A stretch of DNA of 64,000 nucleotides from Rhodoglobus sp. (GTDB taxonomy: Bacteria; Actinomycetota; Actinomycetes; Actinomycetales; Microbacteriaceae). The notes under the pieces were generated by a model. That model made no database searches. It was not told where the DNA came from and saw only the letters and a program-made list of their open reading frames with translations. Made by a program: the position numbers and the translations under genes. Below are positions 21,262 to 31,080 of this stretch, one piece after another (the stretch's first letter is position 1; each line of letters opens with the position of its first letter). Location: NCBI GenBank assembly GCA_025463515.1, contig JAODAQ010000044.1, positions 1 to 64,000 of the forward strand, given 5' to 3'.

Positions 21262-22698
21262 ATGGCCTATGAATTCGAGCGGAAGCAGCGCATTGCGATT
21301 CTCGGCGGAGGCCCCGGCGGCTATGAGGCCGCCCTCGCGGGCGCCCAGCTCGGCGCCGATGTCACGCTCGTCGAGCGGGAGGGCGTCGGCGGCTCGGCGG
21401 TCCTGACCGACGTCGTGCCCTCCAAGTCGCTCATCGCCACCGCGGAGGCCACCAACGGCATCGGCGAGGCCGCCGACCTCGGCGTGCAGTTCTTCACCCG
21501 CTCCGACTCGGGCCGCGCCGTGCGCCCCGAGGTCACGGTCAACCTCGCCGCCGTCAACGCGCGCCTCATGCGCCTCGCGCGCCAGCAGTCGGAGGACATG
21601 AAGTCCCAGCTGATCAAGGCCGGGGTGCGCATCATCCACGGCGAGGGGCGCCTCGACGGTCCGCAGCGCATCGTCGTCTCCACCGGCAAGGGCAAAGCGG
21701 GAACGGATTTCGACGAGGTGGATGCCGACACGCTCGTCATCTCCGTGGGCGCGCGGCCGCGCATCCTGCCCACCGCGAAGCCCGACGGCGAGCGCATCTT
21801 CACCTGGACGCAGCTCTACACGCTCGAGGAGGTCCCCGAGCACCTCATCGTCGTCGGCTCCGGTGTGACCGGTGCCGAGTTCGCCTCCGCGTACGTCGCC
21901 CTGGGCTCGCAGGTCACGCTCATCTCCTCGCGCGACCAGGTGCTCCCGGGTGAGGACCAAGACGCGGCGCGCGTCATCGAAGACGTCTTCAAGCGCAACG
22001 GGATGACCGTGCTCTCCAAGTCGCGGGCCGACTCCGTGAAGCGCACTGCACATGGCGTCGTCGCGACCCTCTCTGACGGCCGCACCGTGGAAGGCACCCA
22101 CTGCCTGCTCGCTGTCGGATCCATCCCCAACACCGAGGGCATCGGCCTCGCCGAGGCCGGCGTGCAGCTCACGGAGTCCGGGCACATCCGGGTCAACCGG
22201 GTCGCGCGCACCTCCGTGCCGTCGATCTATGCGGCGGGCGACTGCTCCGACTTCCTGCCGCTGGCCTCCGTCGCGTCGCAGCAGGGCCGCACGGCCGTGT
22301 TCCACGCGATGGGCGACGCGGTGAACCCCACCGAGCTGCGCAACATCACCTCGAACATCTTCACCCAGCCCGAGATCGCCACGGTCGGCTGGTCGCAGAA
22401 GCAGATCGAGGACGGCATCGCCCAGGGCGACATCTACAAGCTGCCGCTGGCCTCGAACCCCCGCGCGAAGATGATGGGCATCAAAGACGGCTTCGTGAAG
22501 CTGTTCGCCCGCACCGGCTCGGGCACTGTCATCGGCGGCGTGATCGTCGCGCCGCACGCCTCCGAGCTCATCCTCCCGATCGCGCTCGCCGTCGAGCACC
22601 GTCTCACCGTCGACCAGCTCGCGCGCGCGTTCTCCGTGTACCCGTCGCTCACGAGCAGCATCACGGATGCCGCGCGCGCGATGCACATCGTGAACTAG
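21262..22698 (+). CDS. LpdA-like NAD(P)H-quinone/flavoprotein disulfide reductase family
   Basis: AILGGGPGGYEAALAGAQLGADVTLVE; lacks CxxxxC (GVGGSAVLTDVVPSKSLIA); YAAGDCSDFLPLASVASQQGR; SD GGGAGG. Confidence 0.88.
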   Translation: MAYEFERKQRIAILGGGPGGYEAALAGAQLGADVTLVEREGVGGSAVLTDVVPSKSLIATAEATNGIGEAADLGVQFFTRSDSGRAVRPEVTVNLAAVNARLMRLARQQSEDMKSQLIKAGVRIIHGEGRLDGPQRIVVSTGKGKAGTDFDEVDADTLVISVGARPRILPTAKPDGERIFTWTQLYTLEEVPEHLIVVGSGVTGAEFASAYVALGSQVTLISSRDQVLPGEDQDAARVIEDVFKRNGMTVLSKSRADSVKRTAHGVVATLSDGRTVEGTHCLLAVGSIPNTEGIGLAEAGVQLTESGHIRVNRVARTSVPSIYAAGDCSDFLPLASVASQQGRTAVFHAMGDAVNPTELRNITSNIFTQPEIATVGWSQKQIEDGIAQGDIYKLPLASNPRAKMMGIKDGFVKLFARTGSGTVIGGVIVAPHASELILPIALAVEHRLTVDQLARAFSVYPSLTSSITDAARAMHIVN

Positions 22699-22939
22699 GG
22701 CCGCAGCGCCCGCGTGCCCGCTCCCTCGGCCCAGGTTCGGCGCGCGCGTTCCCGTGCCGCGCGCCCGCGCCGCGCGCCCGCGTCAAGTCAGGAGCCGCTG
22801 GGGCTCGAGTGGCTCATCAGCGGCCGTGGGATCACTCTGCGCGCAGGAGTCCCGTCCTCAACAGCAAGTCCTGAGTAGCGAAAGCTCCGGATGCTCTGCT
22901 CGGCTGCATCGGAGAGTTGAGTCCCGGCATCCTCGCACA

Positions 22940-23770
22940 GTGAGCATCGCCCGCGCCGCGGCCCTGTGGGGGCCGGCCTTCACCCGTGAGCAGCTGCTCG
23001 CCGTCGGAGTGTCACCCGAGGAGGTCATCGCGGCCGTGCGCCTTGGGCAGCTCCACCGGGTACGAAAGGGACGGTACGTGCTCCCGACGGCTCCGCCCGA
23101 GGTGGTTCTAGCTGTGACCCTGGGCGGCGCACTCGCGGGCCCGAGTGCCGCCCGCACCTACAAGATCTGGTCAGGGTTCGACCTGCGGACCCACGTGTCG
23201 GTGAGGCCCAACGCATCCCGGTTCGGCGAGGCGGCTCGCGCGGTCGTGCACTGGGATGGCAAGGTGCTGCGCCGCGAGTGCTGGCGAGTGGATGTCGGCG
23301 AATGCATTCGCCAGATCGTTCGATGGTCGGATTCCGAAACCGGTCTCGCTGCTGTGGAGACCGCGCTGGAGAAACGACTCGTCACACCGTCGAGCTTGCG
23401 GCTGCTTTTCGCCGGTGAAAATGCCGCTGCGCGCCTGCTCGTGGGCGCCGCGCGGCCAGGGTGCGGCTCCGGCACCGAGTCGATTGTGAGTCGGCGGCTC
23501 CGCGCCCTGGACATCGAGGTACGACGCCAGGTCCGCATCGATGGTGTCGGAGATGTCGACATGGGGGTCGTGGGAACACGGGTCGTCATCGAGGTTGACG
23601 GGCGCAGCTACCACGAAGACCCGGCGGCGTTCGAGAACGACCGTCGAAGGGATGCCGAGCTCGTTCGCCGCGGCTTCGTCGTGGTGCGACTCTCCTATGA
23701 CGCCGTGGTCACCCGTTGGCCCTGGTGCGAGCGGATGGTGCTGGGCGCGCTCGCGGCGCACGGCCAATAG
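22940..23770 (+). CDS. AbiEi-like wHTH N-terminal domain + DUF559/Vsr-like endonuclease-type C-terminus
   Basis: FTREQLLAVGVSPEEVIAAVRLGQLHRVRKGRYVL; VIEVDGRSYHEDPAAFENDRRRDAELVRRGFVVVRLSYDAVV. Confidence 0.78.
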   Translation: MSIARAAALWGPAFTREQLLAVGVSPEEVIAAVRLGQLHRVRKGRYVLPTAPPEVVLAVTLGGALAGPSAARTYKIWSGFDLRTHVSVRPNASRFGEAARAVVHWDGKVLRRECWRVDVGECIRQIVRWSDSETGLAAVETALEKRLVTPSSLRLLFAGENAAARLLVGAARPGCGSGTESIVSRRLRALDIEVRRQVRIDGVGDVDMGVVGTRVVIEVDGRSYHEDPAAFENDRRRDAELVRRGFVVVRLSYDAVVTRWPWCERMVLGALAAHGQ

Positions 23771-23855
23771 CCGCCACAACTCAGGAGCCAGCGTTACCCC
23801 TGGGGCTAAGGGGCGCGGCGTGGCCCCGCGACCGAACTCCTGACACTCCTGTCAC

Positions 23856-23875
23856 GCGGCATCCTGAGTTGCCGC
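23856..23875. repeat. Stem-loop GCGGCA-TCCTGAGT-TGCCGC between convergent genes
   Basis: 6-bp perfect stem carrying the CCTGAGTT half-motif. Confidence 0.6.
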
Positions 23876-23886
23876 GTGGGGAGGGT

Positions 23887-25641
23887 CTAGTCCGTGATGT
23901 TCAGCAGCAGGTGCCCCGACGAGACCGTCGCGCCGACCGTGGCGTTGAGGCCCGAGACGGTGCCGTCCTTGTGGGCGGTGAGCGGCTGCTCCATCTTCAT
24001 GGCCTCGAGCACGAGGATCAGGTCGCCCTTGACGACCTTGTCGCCGTCGGCCACCGCGAGCTTCACGACGGTGGCCTGCATGGGCGCCTTCACCGAGTCA
24101 CCGGTGACGGTCGACACGGATGACGCGGCGCGCCGCTTGGGCGGTGCGGCCAGTGCCGTCCCGCCGCCGGTCGTGGGAACGAGCTTCGTGGGCAGTGACA
24201 CCTCGACGCGCTTGCCCCCGACCTCGAGGACGACGTTGTGGCGCGCGACCGGAGCCGAGCCATCCGGCAGCGACCCGCTCCACGGCTCGATGTCGTTGTC
24301 GAACTCGGTCTCGATCCAGCGGGTGTAGATCGAGAACGGCGAGGAGGTGAAGGCGGGGTCGCGCACGATCTTGCGGTGGAAGGGGAGCACGGTCGGCAGG
24401 CCGGCGACCTCGAACTCGTCGAGGGCGCGGCGGGAGCGCTCGAGGGCGTCCTCGCGGGAGGAACCCGTGACGATGAGCTTGGCGAGGAGGGAGTCGAACG
24501 CTCCGCTGATCACGTCGCCGGTGGTGACGCCGGAGTCGACACGGACGCCGGGCCCCCCGGGCATCCGGAGCACGTTGACCGGGCCGGGCGACGGCATGAA
24601 GTTCAGGCCCGGGTCTTCGCCGTTGATGCGGAACTCGAAGGAGTGGCCGACCGGGGTGGGGTCGTCGTAGCCGATGGCCTCGCCCTCGGCGATGCGGAAC
24701 TGCTCGCGCACGAGGTCGATGCCCGTGACCTCCTCGGAGACCGGGTGCTCGACCTGGAGGCGCGTGTTGACCTCGAGGAAGGAGATCGTGCCGTCCTTCG
24801 CGACGAGGAACTCGCACGTGCCGGCGCCCAGGTAGCCGACCTCCTTCAGGATGGCCTTCGACGAGGAGTAGAGCGCGGCGTTCTGCTCGTCGGTGAGGAA
24901 CGGCGCGGGCGCCTCCTCCACGAGCTTCTGGTGCCGGCGCTGCAGCGAGCAGTCGCGCGTGGAGAAGACCACGACGTTGCCGAAACTGTCGGCGAGGCAC
25001 TGGGTCTCGACGTGGCGCGGCTGGTCGAGGTACTTCTCGACGAAGCACTCGCCGCGGCCGAAGGCGGCGATCGCCTCTCGGGTCGCGGACTCGAACAGCT
25101 CCGGTATCTCTTCGCGCGTGCGGGCGACTTTGAGGCCGCGGCCGCCGCCGCCGAATGCCGCTTTGATCGCGACCGGAAGGCCGTGGATGTCGACGAAGTC
25201 GAGCACCTCCTGTGCCCCCGAGACCGGGTTGAGCGTTCCGGGCGCGAGGGGCGCGCCCACCTTCTCCGCGATGTGGCGCGCCGACACCTTGTCGCCGAGC
25301 TTCTCGATCGCGTCCGGAGACGGGCCGATCCAGATCAGGCCGGCATCGATCACGGCCTGGGCGAAGACGGCGTTCTCGGCGAGGAAGCCATAGCCCGGAT
25401 GCACGGCGTCCGCCCCCGAGCGCCGCGCTACGGACAGCAGCTTCTCGATGACGAGGTACGTCTCGGCGGAGGTCGTGCCGTCGAGGGCGTAGGCCTCGTC
25501 CGCGAGCTTCACGTGCCGGGCATCCCGGTCCTGGTCGGCGTAGACCGCGACTGACGCGATGCCGCTGTCTTTGGCGGCGCGGATCACGCGTACTGCGATC
25601 TCTCCACGGTTGGCGATGAGGACCTTCGTGATGCGAGACAT
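23887..25641 (-). CDS. accA3: Acetyl/propionyl-CoA carboxylase alpha subunit (biotin carboxylase + BCCP)
   Basis: [29 protein letters not shown] biotinylation motif. Confidence 0.94.
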   Translation of the reverse strand: MSRITKVLIANRGEIAVRVIRAAKDSGIASVAVYADQDRDARHVKLADEAYALDGTTSAETYLVIEKLLSVARRSGADAVHPGYGFLAENAVFAQAVIDAGLIWIGPSPDAIEKLGDKVSARHIAEKVGAPLAPGTLNPVSGAQEVLDFVDIHGLPVAIKAAFGGGGRGLKVARTREEIPELFESATREAIAAFGRGECFVEKYLDQPRHVETQCLADSFGNVVVFSTRDCSLQRRHQKLVEEAPAPFLTDEQNAALYSSSKAILKEVGYLGAGTCEFLVAKDGTISFLEVNTRLQVEHPVSEEVTGIDLVREQFRIAEGEAIGYDDPTPVGHSFEFRINGEDPGLNFMPSPGPVNVLRMPGGPGVRVDSGVTTGDVISGAFDSLLAKLIVTGSSREDALERSRRALDEFEVAGLPTVLPFHRKIVRDPAFTSSPFSIYTRWIETEFDNDIEPWSGSLPDGSAPVARHNVVLEVGGKRVEVSLPTKLVPTTGGGTALAAPPKRRAASSVSTVTGDSVKAPMQATVVKLAVADGDKVVKGDLILVLEAMKMEQPLTAHKDGTVSGLNATVGATVSSGHLLLNITD

Positions 25642-25703
25642 AATCCCCCCAGCCTATGGGGGTGGCGGCCCGCCGCATGAGGGGGTCCCCACAAAAAGGA
25701 GGC

Positions 25704-26321
25704 CTACAAGCGCCCGATATTCCACAACGAGGGCCACGCGACTCCGAACTCGAGCAGAAGGCCGCGCAAAGTCGACACCGAGAGCCCGACCACCGCGTGC
25801 GGGTCGCCCTCGACCCGCGTGATGAACGCGGAGCCGAGGCTGTCGATCGTGAACGCGCCCGCGACCTGCAGGGGCTCGCCGGTCGCGACGTACGCGTCGA
25901 TCTCGGCGTCGGACACAGGGGCGAAGGTGACGGATGCCGACGACACCCCGCCCACGGCGCCATTCGCGGTGCCGCCCCGGTGGTCGATGAGCCAGTGGCC
26001 CGAGTGCAGGACCCCCGTGCGGCCCCGCTGGGCACGCCACCGCTCGCGCGCGACCTCAGGGCGGTGCGGCTTGCCGTACAGCTCGCCGTCGAGCTCGAAG
26101 GCGGAGTCGCCGCCCAGGATGAAGCCGTCCAGCGCGGGCCCGACTACGGCCTCGGCCTTGGCCCGGGCGAGCAGTGACACGAGTTCGGGCCCGTCGAGCG
26201 GGCCGGCGGCAGCGGCCACGGCCTCCTCGTCGACACCGGACGAGAGCAGCACGGGCTCGACCCCCGCCGCGCGCAGCGTCGCGAGCCTCGCGGGCGAGGT
26301 CGACGCGAGGTACAGGCGCAC
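25704..26321 (-). CDS. maf: Maf-family nucleotide pyrophosphatase
   Basis: LYLASTSPARLATLRAAGV, ILGGDSAFELDGELYGKP. Confidence 0.92.
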   Translation of the reverse strand: MRLYLASTSPARLATLRAAGVEPVLLSSGVDEEAVAAAAGPLDGPELVSLLARAKAEAVVGPALDGFILGGDSAFELDGELYGKPHRPEVARERWRAQRGRTGVLHSGHWLIDHRGGTANGAVGGVSSASVTFAPVSDAEIDAYVATGEPLQVAGAFTIDSLGSAFITRVEGDPHAVVGLSVSTLRGLLLEFGVAWPSLWNIGRL

Positions 26322-26341
26322 GGTGCTCCTATGCTCGGGGG

Positions 26342-27574
26342 ATGGGTGAATGGGCCGGCAAGCCGATCGAGGTCGACGTTACCAATATCGCGCACGGGGG
26401 AGTCGCGGTGGCCCGCTACGAGGGCCGTGTCGTGTTCGTCGCGGACGCGATCCCCGGCGAGCGCGTGATCGCGCGGGTCAGCGACGACAGCAAGGCCAAG
26501 TTCTGGCGTGCCGAGACGCTCAGCGTCGTCACCCCAAGCCCGCACCGCAAGGAGCACGTCTGGTCGGCCGCCGCCCTCGACCGCGACCCCGCAGACCGCG
26601 CCGGCGGTGCAGAGTTCGGCCACATCGAGCTTGCCCACCAGCGCGAGCTCAAGCGCCAGGTGCTGATCGAGTCGCTCGCCCGAATGGCGAAAGTCGAGAC
26701 GGATGCCGCGGTCGAGGCCCTCCCCGGAGACGACGAGCGCTCCGGCGCAGGCTGGCGCACGCGGGTACGGCTGCACGTGGGAGAGGACGGGCGGCCCGGG
26801 CCCTACGCCGCACGCTCCCACCGCGTCATCCCGGTCACGGACCTGCCGCTCGCCACCGACGAGCTCGCCGCCGCGGCCCCGCTGGCCCAGAACTTCGACG
26901 GCTTCGACCACGTCGACGTGCTCAGCCCCTCGACCGGCGGCACGCGCCTCGTGATCGGCGACCAGAAGCCCTCCGTCATCACCGAGGTCGTCGCGGGGCG
27001 CGAGTTCCGGCTCTCCGACCGCGGGTTCTGGCAGGTTCACCGCTCGGCGGCCGAGGCGCTCACCCAGGCGGTGCAGTCCGCGATCGACGGCGACCGCTTC
27101 GACCCGCTCGCGCACAACCTCGACCTGTACGGCGGAGTCGGGCTGCTCGCCGCAGCCGTCGGCGACCGCTTCGGCCCGGCGACGCGCATCACGAGCGTCG
27201 AGAGCGATCCGAAGGCCACCGACTTCGCCGCGGAGAACCTCTCCGAGTGGCTCGGCGCCCGCGCTGAGACCGGACGGGTCGAGCGCTGGGTGCGCGAGCT
27301 CGCGGCATCCGCCTCGTCCACCGAGCGCGCCCGCCTCGCCAAGGGGACCGTCGTCCTCGACCCGCCTCGCTCGGGTGCCGGCAAGGACGTCGTCGACACG
27401 ATCGCGGGGCTTACCCCCCCGCAGGTCGTGTACGTAGCGTGCGACCCGGTCGCGTTCGCGCGGGACGTCGAGCTGTTCCAGCGGCACGGCTACGAGCTCA
27501 CCGCGCTGCGTGCCTTCGACCTCTTCCCGAACACCCACCACGTCGAAGCGGTGGGCACTCTCACCCGGCCCTGA
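26342..27574 (+). CDS. Class I SAM-dependent RNA methyltransferase (TrmA/RumA-like, TRAM domain)
   Basis: IEVDVTNIAHGGVAVARYEGRVVFV; LDLYGGVGLLAAAVGD; VLDPPRSGAGKDVV; VYVACDPVAFARD. Confidence 0.9.
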   Translation: MGEWAGKPIEVDVTNIAHGGVAVARYEGRVVFVADAIPGERVIARVSDDSKAKFWRAETLSVVTPSPHRKEHVWSAAALDRDPADRAGGAEFGHIELAHQRELKRQVLIESLARMAKVETDAAVEALPGDDERSGAGWRTRVRLHVGEDGRPGPYAARSHRVIPVTDLPLATDELAAAAPLAQNFDGFDHVDVLSPSTGGTRLVIGDQKPSVITEVVAGREFRLSDRGFWQVHRSAAEALTQAVQSAIDGDRFDPLAHNLDLYGGVGLLAAAVGDRFGPATRITSVESDPKATDFAAENLSEWLGARAETGRVERWVRELAASASSTERARLAKGTVVLDPPRSGAGKDVVDTIAGLTPPQVVYVACDPVAFARDVELFQRHGYELTALRAFDLFPNTHHVEAVGTLTRP

Positions 27575-27646
27575 GTGTCTCCTGCCCCTTTGAGCAGCCG
27601 CGACACTACGATGGGGTACCACCCGCACCCGCGAGAACGGAACAGC

Positions 27647-28351
27647 ATGGCCCAGCCAACGACGACGGAGACGGACGGCCCGACCCCCGCCTCCCTCGTG
27701 CGTGTCGCCGTCGTCGACGACCACGAGTCGGTCAGGCTCGGCCTGAAGGCCGCGTTCATCGACCAGGGCTACGAGTTCGTGACCGCAGCCGCCACCGTCG
27801 ACGAGTTCGTCGCGAACCTCGACGGCCGCGAAGTGGATGTCGTCGTTCTCGACCTCTCCCTCGGCGACGGCTCGACCGTCACCGACAACGTCAAGCGCGT
27901 GCAGGCCACCGGCTCCGCCGTGCTCGTGCACTCCATCGCCGACAGGGTCGCGAGCGTTCGGGAAGCGCTCGCGGCCGGGGCGGCGGGGGTCATCCCGAAG
28001 TCGTCGGCGACGAGCACCGTCCTCGCGGCGGCGGCCACCGTCGCGCGCGGCGAGGTGCTCAACAACCTCGAGTGGGCAACCGCCATCGACGCCGACCGCG
28101 ACTTCGCGAAGGCGCAGCTCGGCCGGCGCGAGCGCGAGATCCTGCACCTCTACGCCTCCGGCCTCCCGCTCAAGCTCGCGGCGCAGCAGCTGGGCATCGG
28201 GTACTCGACAGCCCGTGAATACCTCGATCGCATCCGGGTCAAGTACGTCGAGGTGGGCAGGCCGGCACCGACCAAGGTCGACCTGCTGAGACGTGCTGTG
28301 GAGGACGGCATCCTGCCAGGCCTCGACCCGGACGGCGGAGATGGCCGATAG
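27647..28351 (+). CDS. NarL/LuxR-family response regulator
   Basis: VAVVDDHESVRLGLKAAF, VVVLDLSLGDGS phosphoacceptor; C-terminal HTH LGRREREILHLYASGLPLKLAAQQLGIGYSTAREYLDRI. Confidence 0.9.
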   Translation: MAQPTTTETDGPTPASLVRVAVVDDHESVRLGLKAAFIDQGYEFVTAAATVDEFVANLDGREVDVVVLDLSLGDGSTVTDNVKRVQATGSAVLVHSIADRVASVREALAAGAAGVIPKSSATSTVLAAAATVARGEVLNNLEWATAIDADRDFAKAQLGRREREILHLYASGLPLKLAAQQLGIGYSTAREYLDRIRVKYVEVGRPAPTKVDLLRRAVEDGILPGLDPDGGDGR

Positions 28352-29594
28352 CCTCGCGACCGTAAGGGCGCTGCCCCAGAACAAGCAGCCCCGCAATCCC
28401 ATCAGCCGCAAGCAGGTCGAGAAGGTCATCTCCCGCAGCGTCGCGGTGTTCGGGATCGTGTTCGGCGCTCAGACCATCCCCTGGCTGCTCGGCCAGCTCG
28501 ACGAGGCCGAGCCGATCTGGCTCTGGATAGTCGTCCCGGCCCTGTTCGGCACCCTCGTCGTCGCACTCGTGCTCTCGATCGCCCAGGTGTGGGTACGGCC
28601 GATCCAGGGCATCTTCGCGGTGCTGTACCTGGTCGCGCTCGTCACGTGGCCGTTCTTCGTGCTGCCGGGCGTGGAGGTCTTCAACGGCATCCACTGGCTC
28701 AACTACCTCATCACCGTCGCGACAGCCATGGCGGCGATCGCGTTCCCCACCCTCATCACCACGATCTACCTCTTCGTGTGCCCGATGATCTACGTGATCA
28801 TCCGCATCACCCCCCTCGGCGGCGGGGCCACGTGGCAGCTCGCCCTGCTGGAGGGCGTCTACGCGCTCATCCTCGGCTCGGCCATCGTGATCATCGTCAC
28901 GATGCTGCGCCAGGCGGCGAGCTCCGTGGACAACGCGCAGGCCACCGCCCTCGACCGGTACAGCCACGCGGTGCGCCAGCACGCGACCGAGGTCGAGCGC
29001 GTGCAGGTCGACTCGATCGTGCACGACAGCGTGCTCACGACCTTCATCTCCGCCGCGCGGGCGTTCACCCCGCAGGCCCAGGAGCTTGCGGCGACCATGG
29101 CGGGCAACGCGATCGGCTACCTGCGGGATGCCGCGGCCGCGAGCCCCGACGACGGCACGACAGTGCGCTTCACCTCGTTGGCGGAGCGCATCACGGATGC
29201 CGCGGCGGCACTGTCGAGCCCGTTCGAGCTGCGCATCCGCAGCGTGGGCACCCGCTCACTGCCCGTGCACGCCGCCGAGGCGATCTACTCGGCCTCGGTG
29301 CAGGCCATGGTCAACAGCCTCCAGCACGCGGGGGAGGAGGGCGTCTCGCGCTGGGTCGCCGTCCGGGGCGTGTCGCCCGGCGGCATCGAGGTCGTCATCG
29401 GCGACACCGGCGCCGGATTCGACATGTCGGAGCGCAGCGAGCGCCTCGGCGTGCGCGTCTCCATCCTCGAGCGCATCTCCAACGCAGGGGGACGGGCCAC
29501 AGTCCAGTCCGCGCCGGGCGAGGGCACGATCGTGAGCATCCGGTGGCCCCACGCGGGCGCCCAGCCCACCCCGCCGTTCGGAGCGGCCTCGTGA
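28341..29594 (+). CDS. Membrane sensor histidine kinase
   Basis: N-terminal TM helices; VDSIVHDSVLTTFISAAR phosphoacceptor-like; VVIGDTGAGFDMSERSERLGVRVSILERI ATP-binding. Confidence 0.85.
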   Translation: MADSLATVRALPQNKQPRNPISRKQVEKVISRSVAVFGIVFGAQTIPWLLGQLDEAEPIWLWIVVPALFGTLVVALVLSIAQVWVRPIQGIFAVLYLVALVTWPFFVLPGVEVFNGIHWLNYLITVATAMAAIAFPTLITTIYLFVCPMIYVIIRITPLGGGATWQLALLEGVYALILGSAIVIIVTMLRQAASSVDNAQATALDRYSHAVRQHATEVERVQVDSIVHDSVLTTFISAARAFTPQAQELAATMAGNAIGYLRDAAAASPDDGTTVRFTSLAERITDAAAALSSPFELRIRSVGTRSLPVHAAEAIYSASVQAMVNSLQHAGEEGVSRWVAVRGVSPGGIEVVIGDTGAGFDMSERSERLGVRVSILERISNAGGRATVQSAPGEGTIVSIRWPHAGAQPTPPFGAAS

Positions 29595-30640
29595 ACATCG
29601 GCGTCCCCCGCTACCTCATTGTCGGCATGGCCGGCCTGTTCTCCGCGTACCACCTCGTGCTCGCGACCTACACGCTCGACATCCCGCGGCACACAACGCC
29701 GATCTTCGTCGCCATGGGCCTGTACGCCGCGGCGACGATCATCAGCCTGCTGCCGTGGGGGCCGGTCCGGATGCCGATCTGGATGGCCGCGTTCAACTTC
29801 GCCATCGTGATCGCCATCACCCTGCTCGTCGCGAACGAGCTCGACTTCGGCCGCCCCGGCGGCACCGGGTACGCGAGCTGGTACGTCGCGGCGAGCGGCA
29901 CGCTCATGACGATCACCTCGACGCGGGGCCGGCACACGTTCGCGTGGCTCGGCATCGGCTTCCTCGTGGTCCACACCGTCGTGGGCGTCGGCGCGGTCGG
30001 CCCGGCCGGGATCTTCTCCCTCGGGATCGTCGGCAGTGCATCCTGGGTCGCGGTATCGCACGTGCTGAGCACCGCACTGGCGAAGGCCTCCAAGGATGCC
30101 CAGCGCTTCGCCCTCGCCGAGCGCGAGGCCACGGACTGGCAGGCGGCCCAGGAGGCGCACGTCCACGAGCGGCAGTTCCGCCTCGGGCAGACCAGCGCCA
30201 TGGCCCTCACGATGCTGCGCCAGATCCAGGAGAGCGGCGGGAACCTCACCGACGAGCAGCGCCGCGAGTGCGCGTACCTGGAGAGCGCCATCCGCGACGA
30301 GATCCGCGGTCGCAAGCTGCTCAACGACGCCGTGCGCGACGAGGTCATGAGCGCCCGCCGCCGTGGCGCGACGGTGACGCTGCTCGACGAGGGCGGCATC
30401 GACGACCTCTCCGACGACGAGCTCGAGCGCGTGCTCAACCGGCTGGCGCTCGCGATCCACGAGACCAACGCCGACAAGGTGATCGCGCGCACGGTGCCCG
30501 AGGGGTCGGACGTCGCGGTGACCGTGGTGGGGCTGCGCTCGGTCGCGGACGGCGAGTCGGTGGCCCTCGGCCAGGACTCCCTGGAGGACGACGAGGTCGA
30601 CCTCTGGCTCGAGATCCCGCGGGTGCCGGTCACGCCGTAG
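29591..30640 (+). CDS. Polytopic membrane protein with degenerate histidine-kinase-like cytoplasmic region
   Basis: About six TM segments, then HERQFRLGQTSAMALTMLRQI and LSDDELERVLNRLALAIHETNADKV; no DxGxG box; GTGA overlap with the kinase gene. Confidence 0.65.
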   Translation: MNIGVPRYLIVGMAGLFSAYHLVLATYTLDIPRHTTPIFVAMGLYAAATIISLLPWGPVRMPIWMAAFNFAIVIAITLLVANELDFGRPGGTGYASWYVAASGTLMTITSTRGRHTFAWLGIGFLVVHTVVGVGAVGPAGIFSLGIVGSASWVAVSHVLSTALAKASKDAQRFALAEREATDWQAAQEAHVHERQFRLGQTSAMALTMLRQIQESGGNLTDEQRRECAYLESAIRDEIRGRKLLNDAVRDEVMSARRRGATVTLLDEGGIDDLSDDELERVLNRLALAIHETNADKVIARTVPEGSDVAVTVVGLRSVADGESVALGQDSLEDDEVDLWLEIPRVPVTP

Positions 30641-30645
30641 GCCGT

Positions 30646-30798
30646 GGCTGAGGTGCGCGCCGCGTCCGGGTTGGGGTGCGCGCCGCGTCCGGGTTGGGGT
30701 GCGGGCTGCGTCCAGGCTGAGGTGTGCCGGGTCCTGGCTGAGGTGTGCCGGGTCCTGGCTGAGGTGCGCCGGGTCCTGGCTGAGGTGCGCCGGGTCCA
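30646..30798. repeat. Minisatellite: 3 x 23 bp + 4 x 21 bp
   Basis: 23-bp units at 30646, 30669, 30692; 21-bp units GGCTGAGGTG(T/C)GCCGGGTCC(T/A) at 30715, 30736, 30757, 30778. Confidence 0.9.
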
Positions 30799-30802
30799 GC
30801 GT

Positions 30803-30895
30803 AACTCAGGAGCGCGCGTTGCGCGTGGTGATAACGGGGCAGTTGGGGTCGCAGGAAGCCACTCCAGTCCCGTGCGCCACAGAGGCTCCTGAGGT
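30803..30895. repeat. Inverted AACTCAGGAGC / GCTCCTGAGGT pair
   Basis: 30803-30813 and 30885-30895, 10/11 complementary. Confidence 0.65.
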
Positions 30896-31033
30896 AGGGG
30901 CGGGGGCGAGGGCGAGGCGTGCGGGGCGGGGCGCGCGGGCGGGGGCGGGGTGCGGGAGCTCGCGCTGCGGGACGCACGGCAGCGTGCCAGGAGCGGCCCG
31001 CCCCGCAGAGCGCGACGGGCCGCTGGACAAGCA

Positions 31034-31071
31034 GAAGGGCCGGGGGTGCAGTGCACCGCATCCGGCCCTTC
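31034..31071. terminator. Strong hairpin with internal palindrome
   Basis: GAAGGGCCGG (31034-31043) / CCGGCCCTTC (31062-31071); loop contains GGTGCA-G-TGCACC. Confidence 0.7.
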
Positions 31072-31080
31072 GCTAAAACC

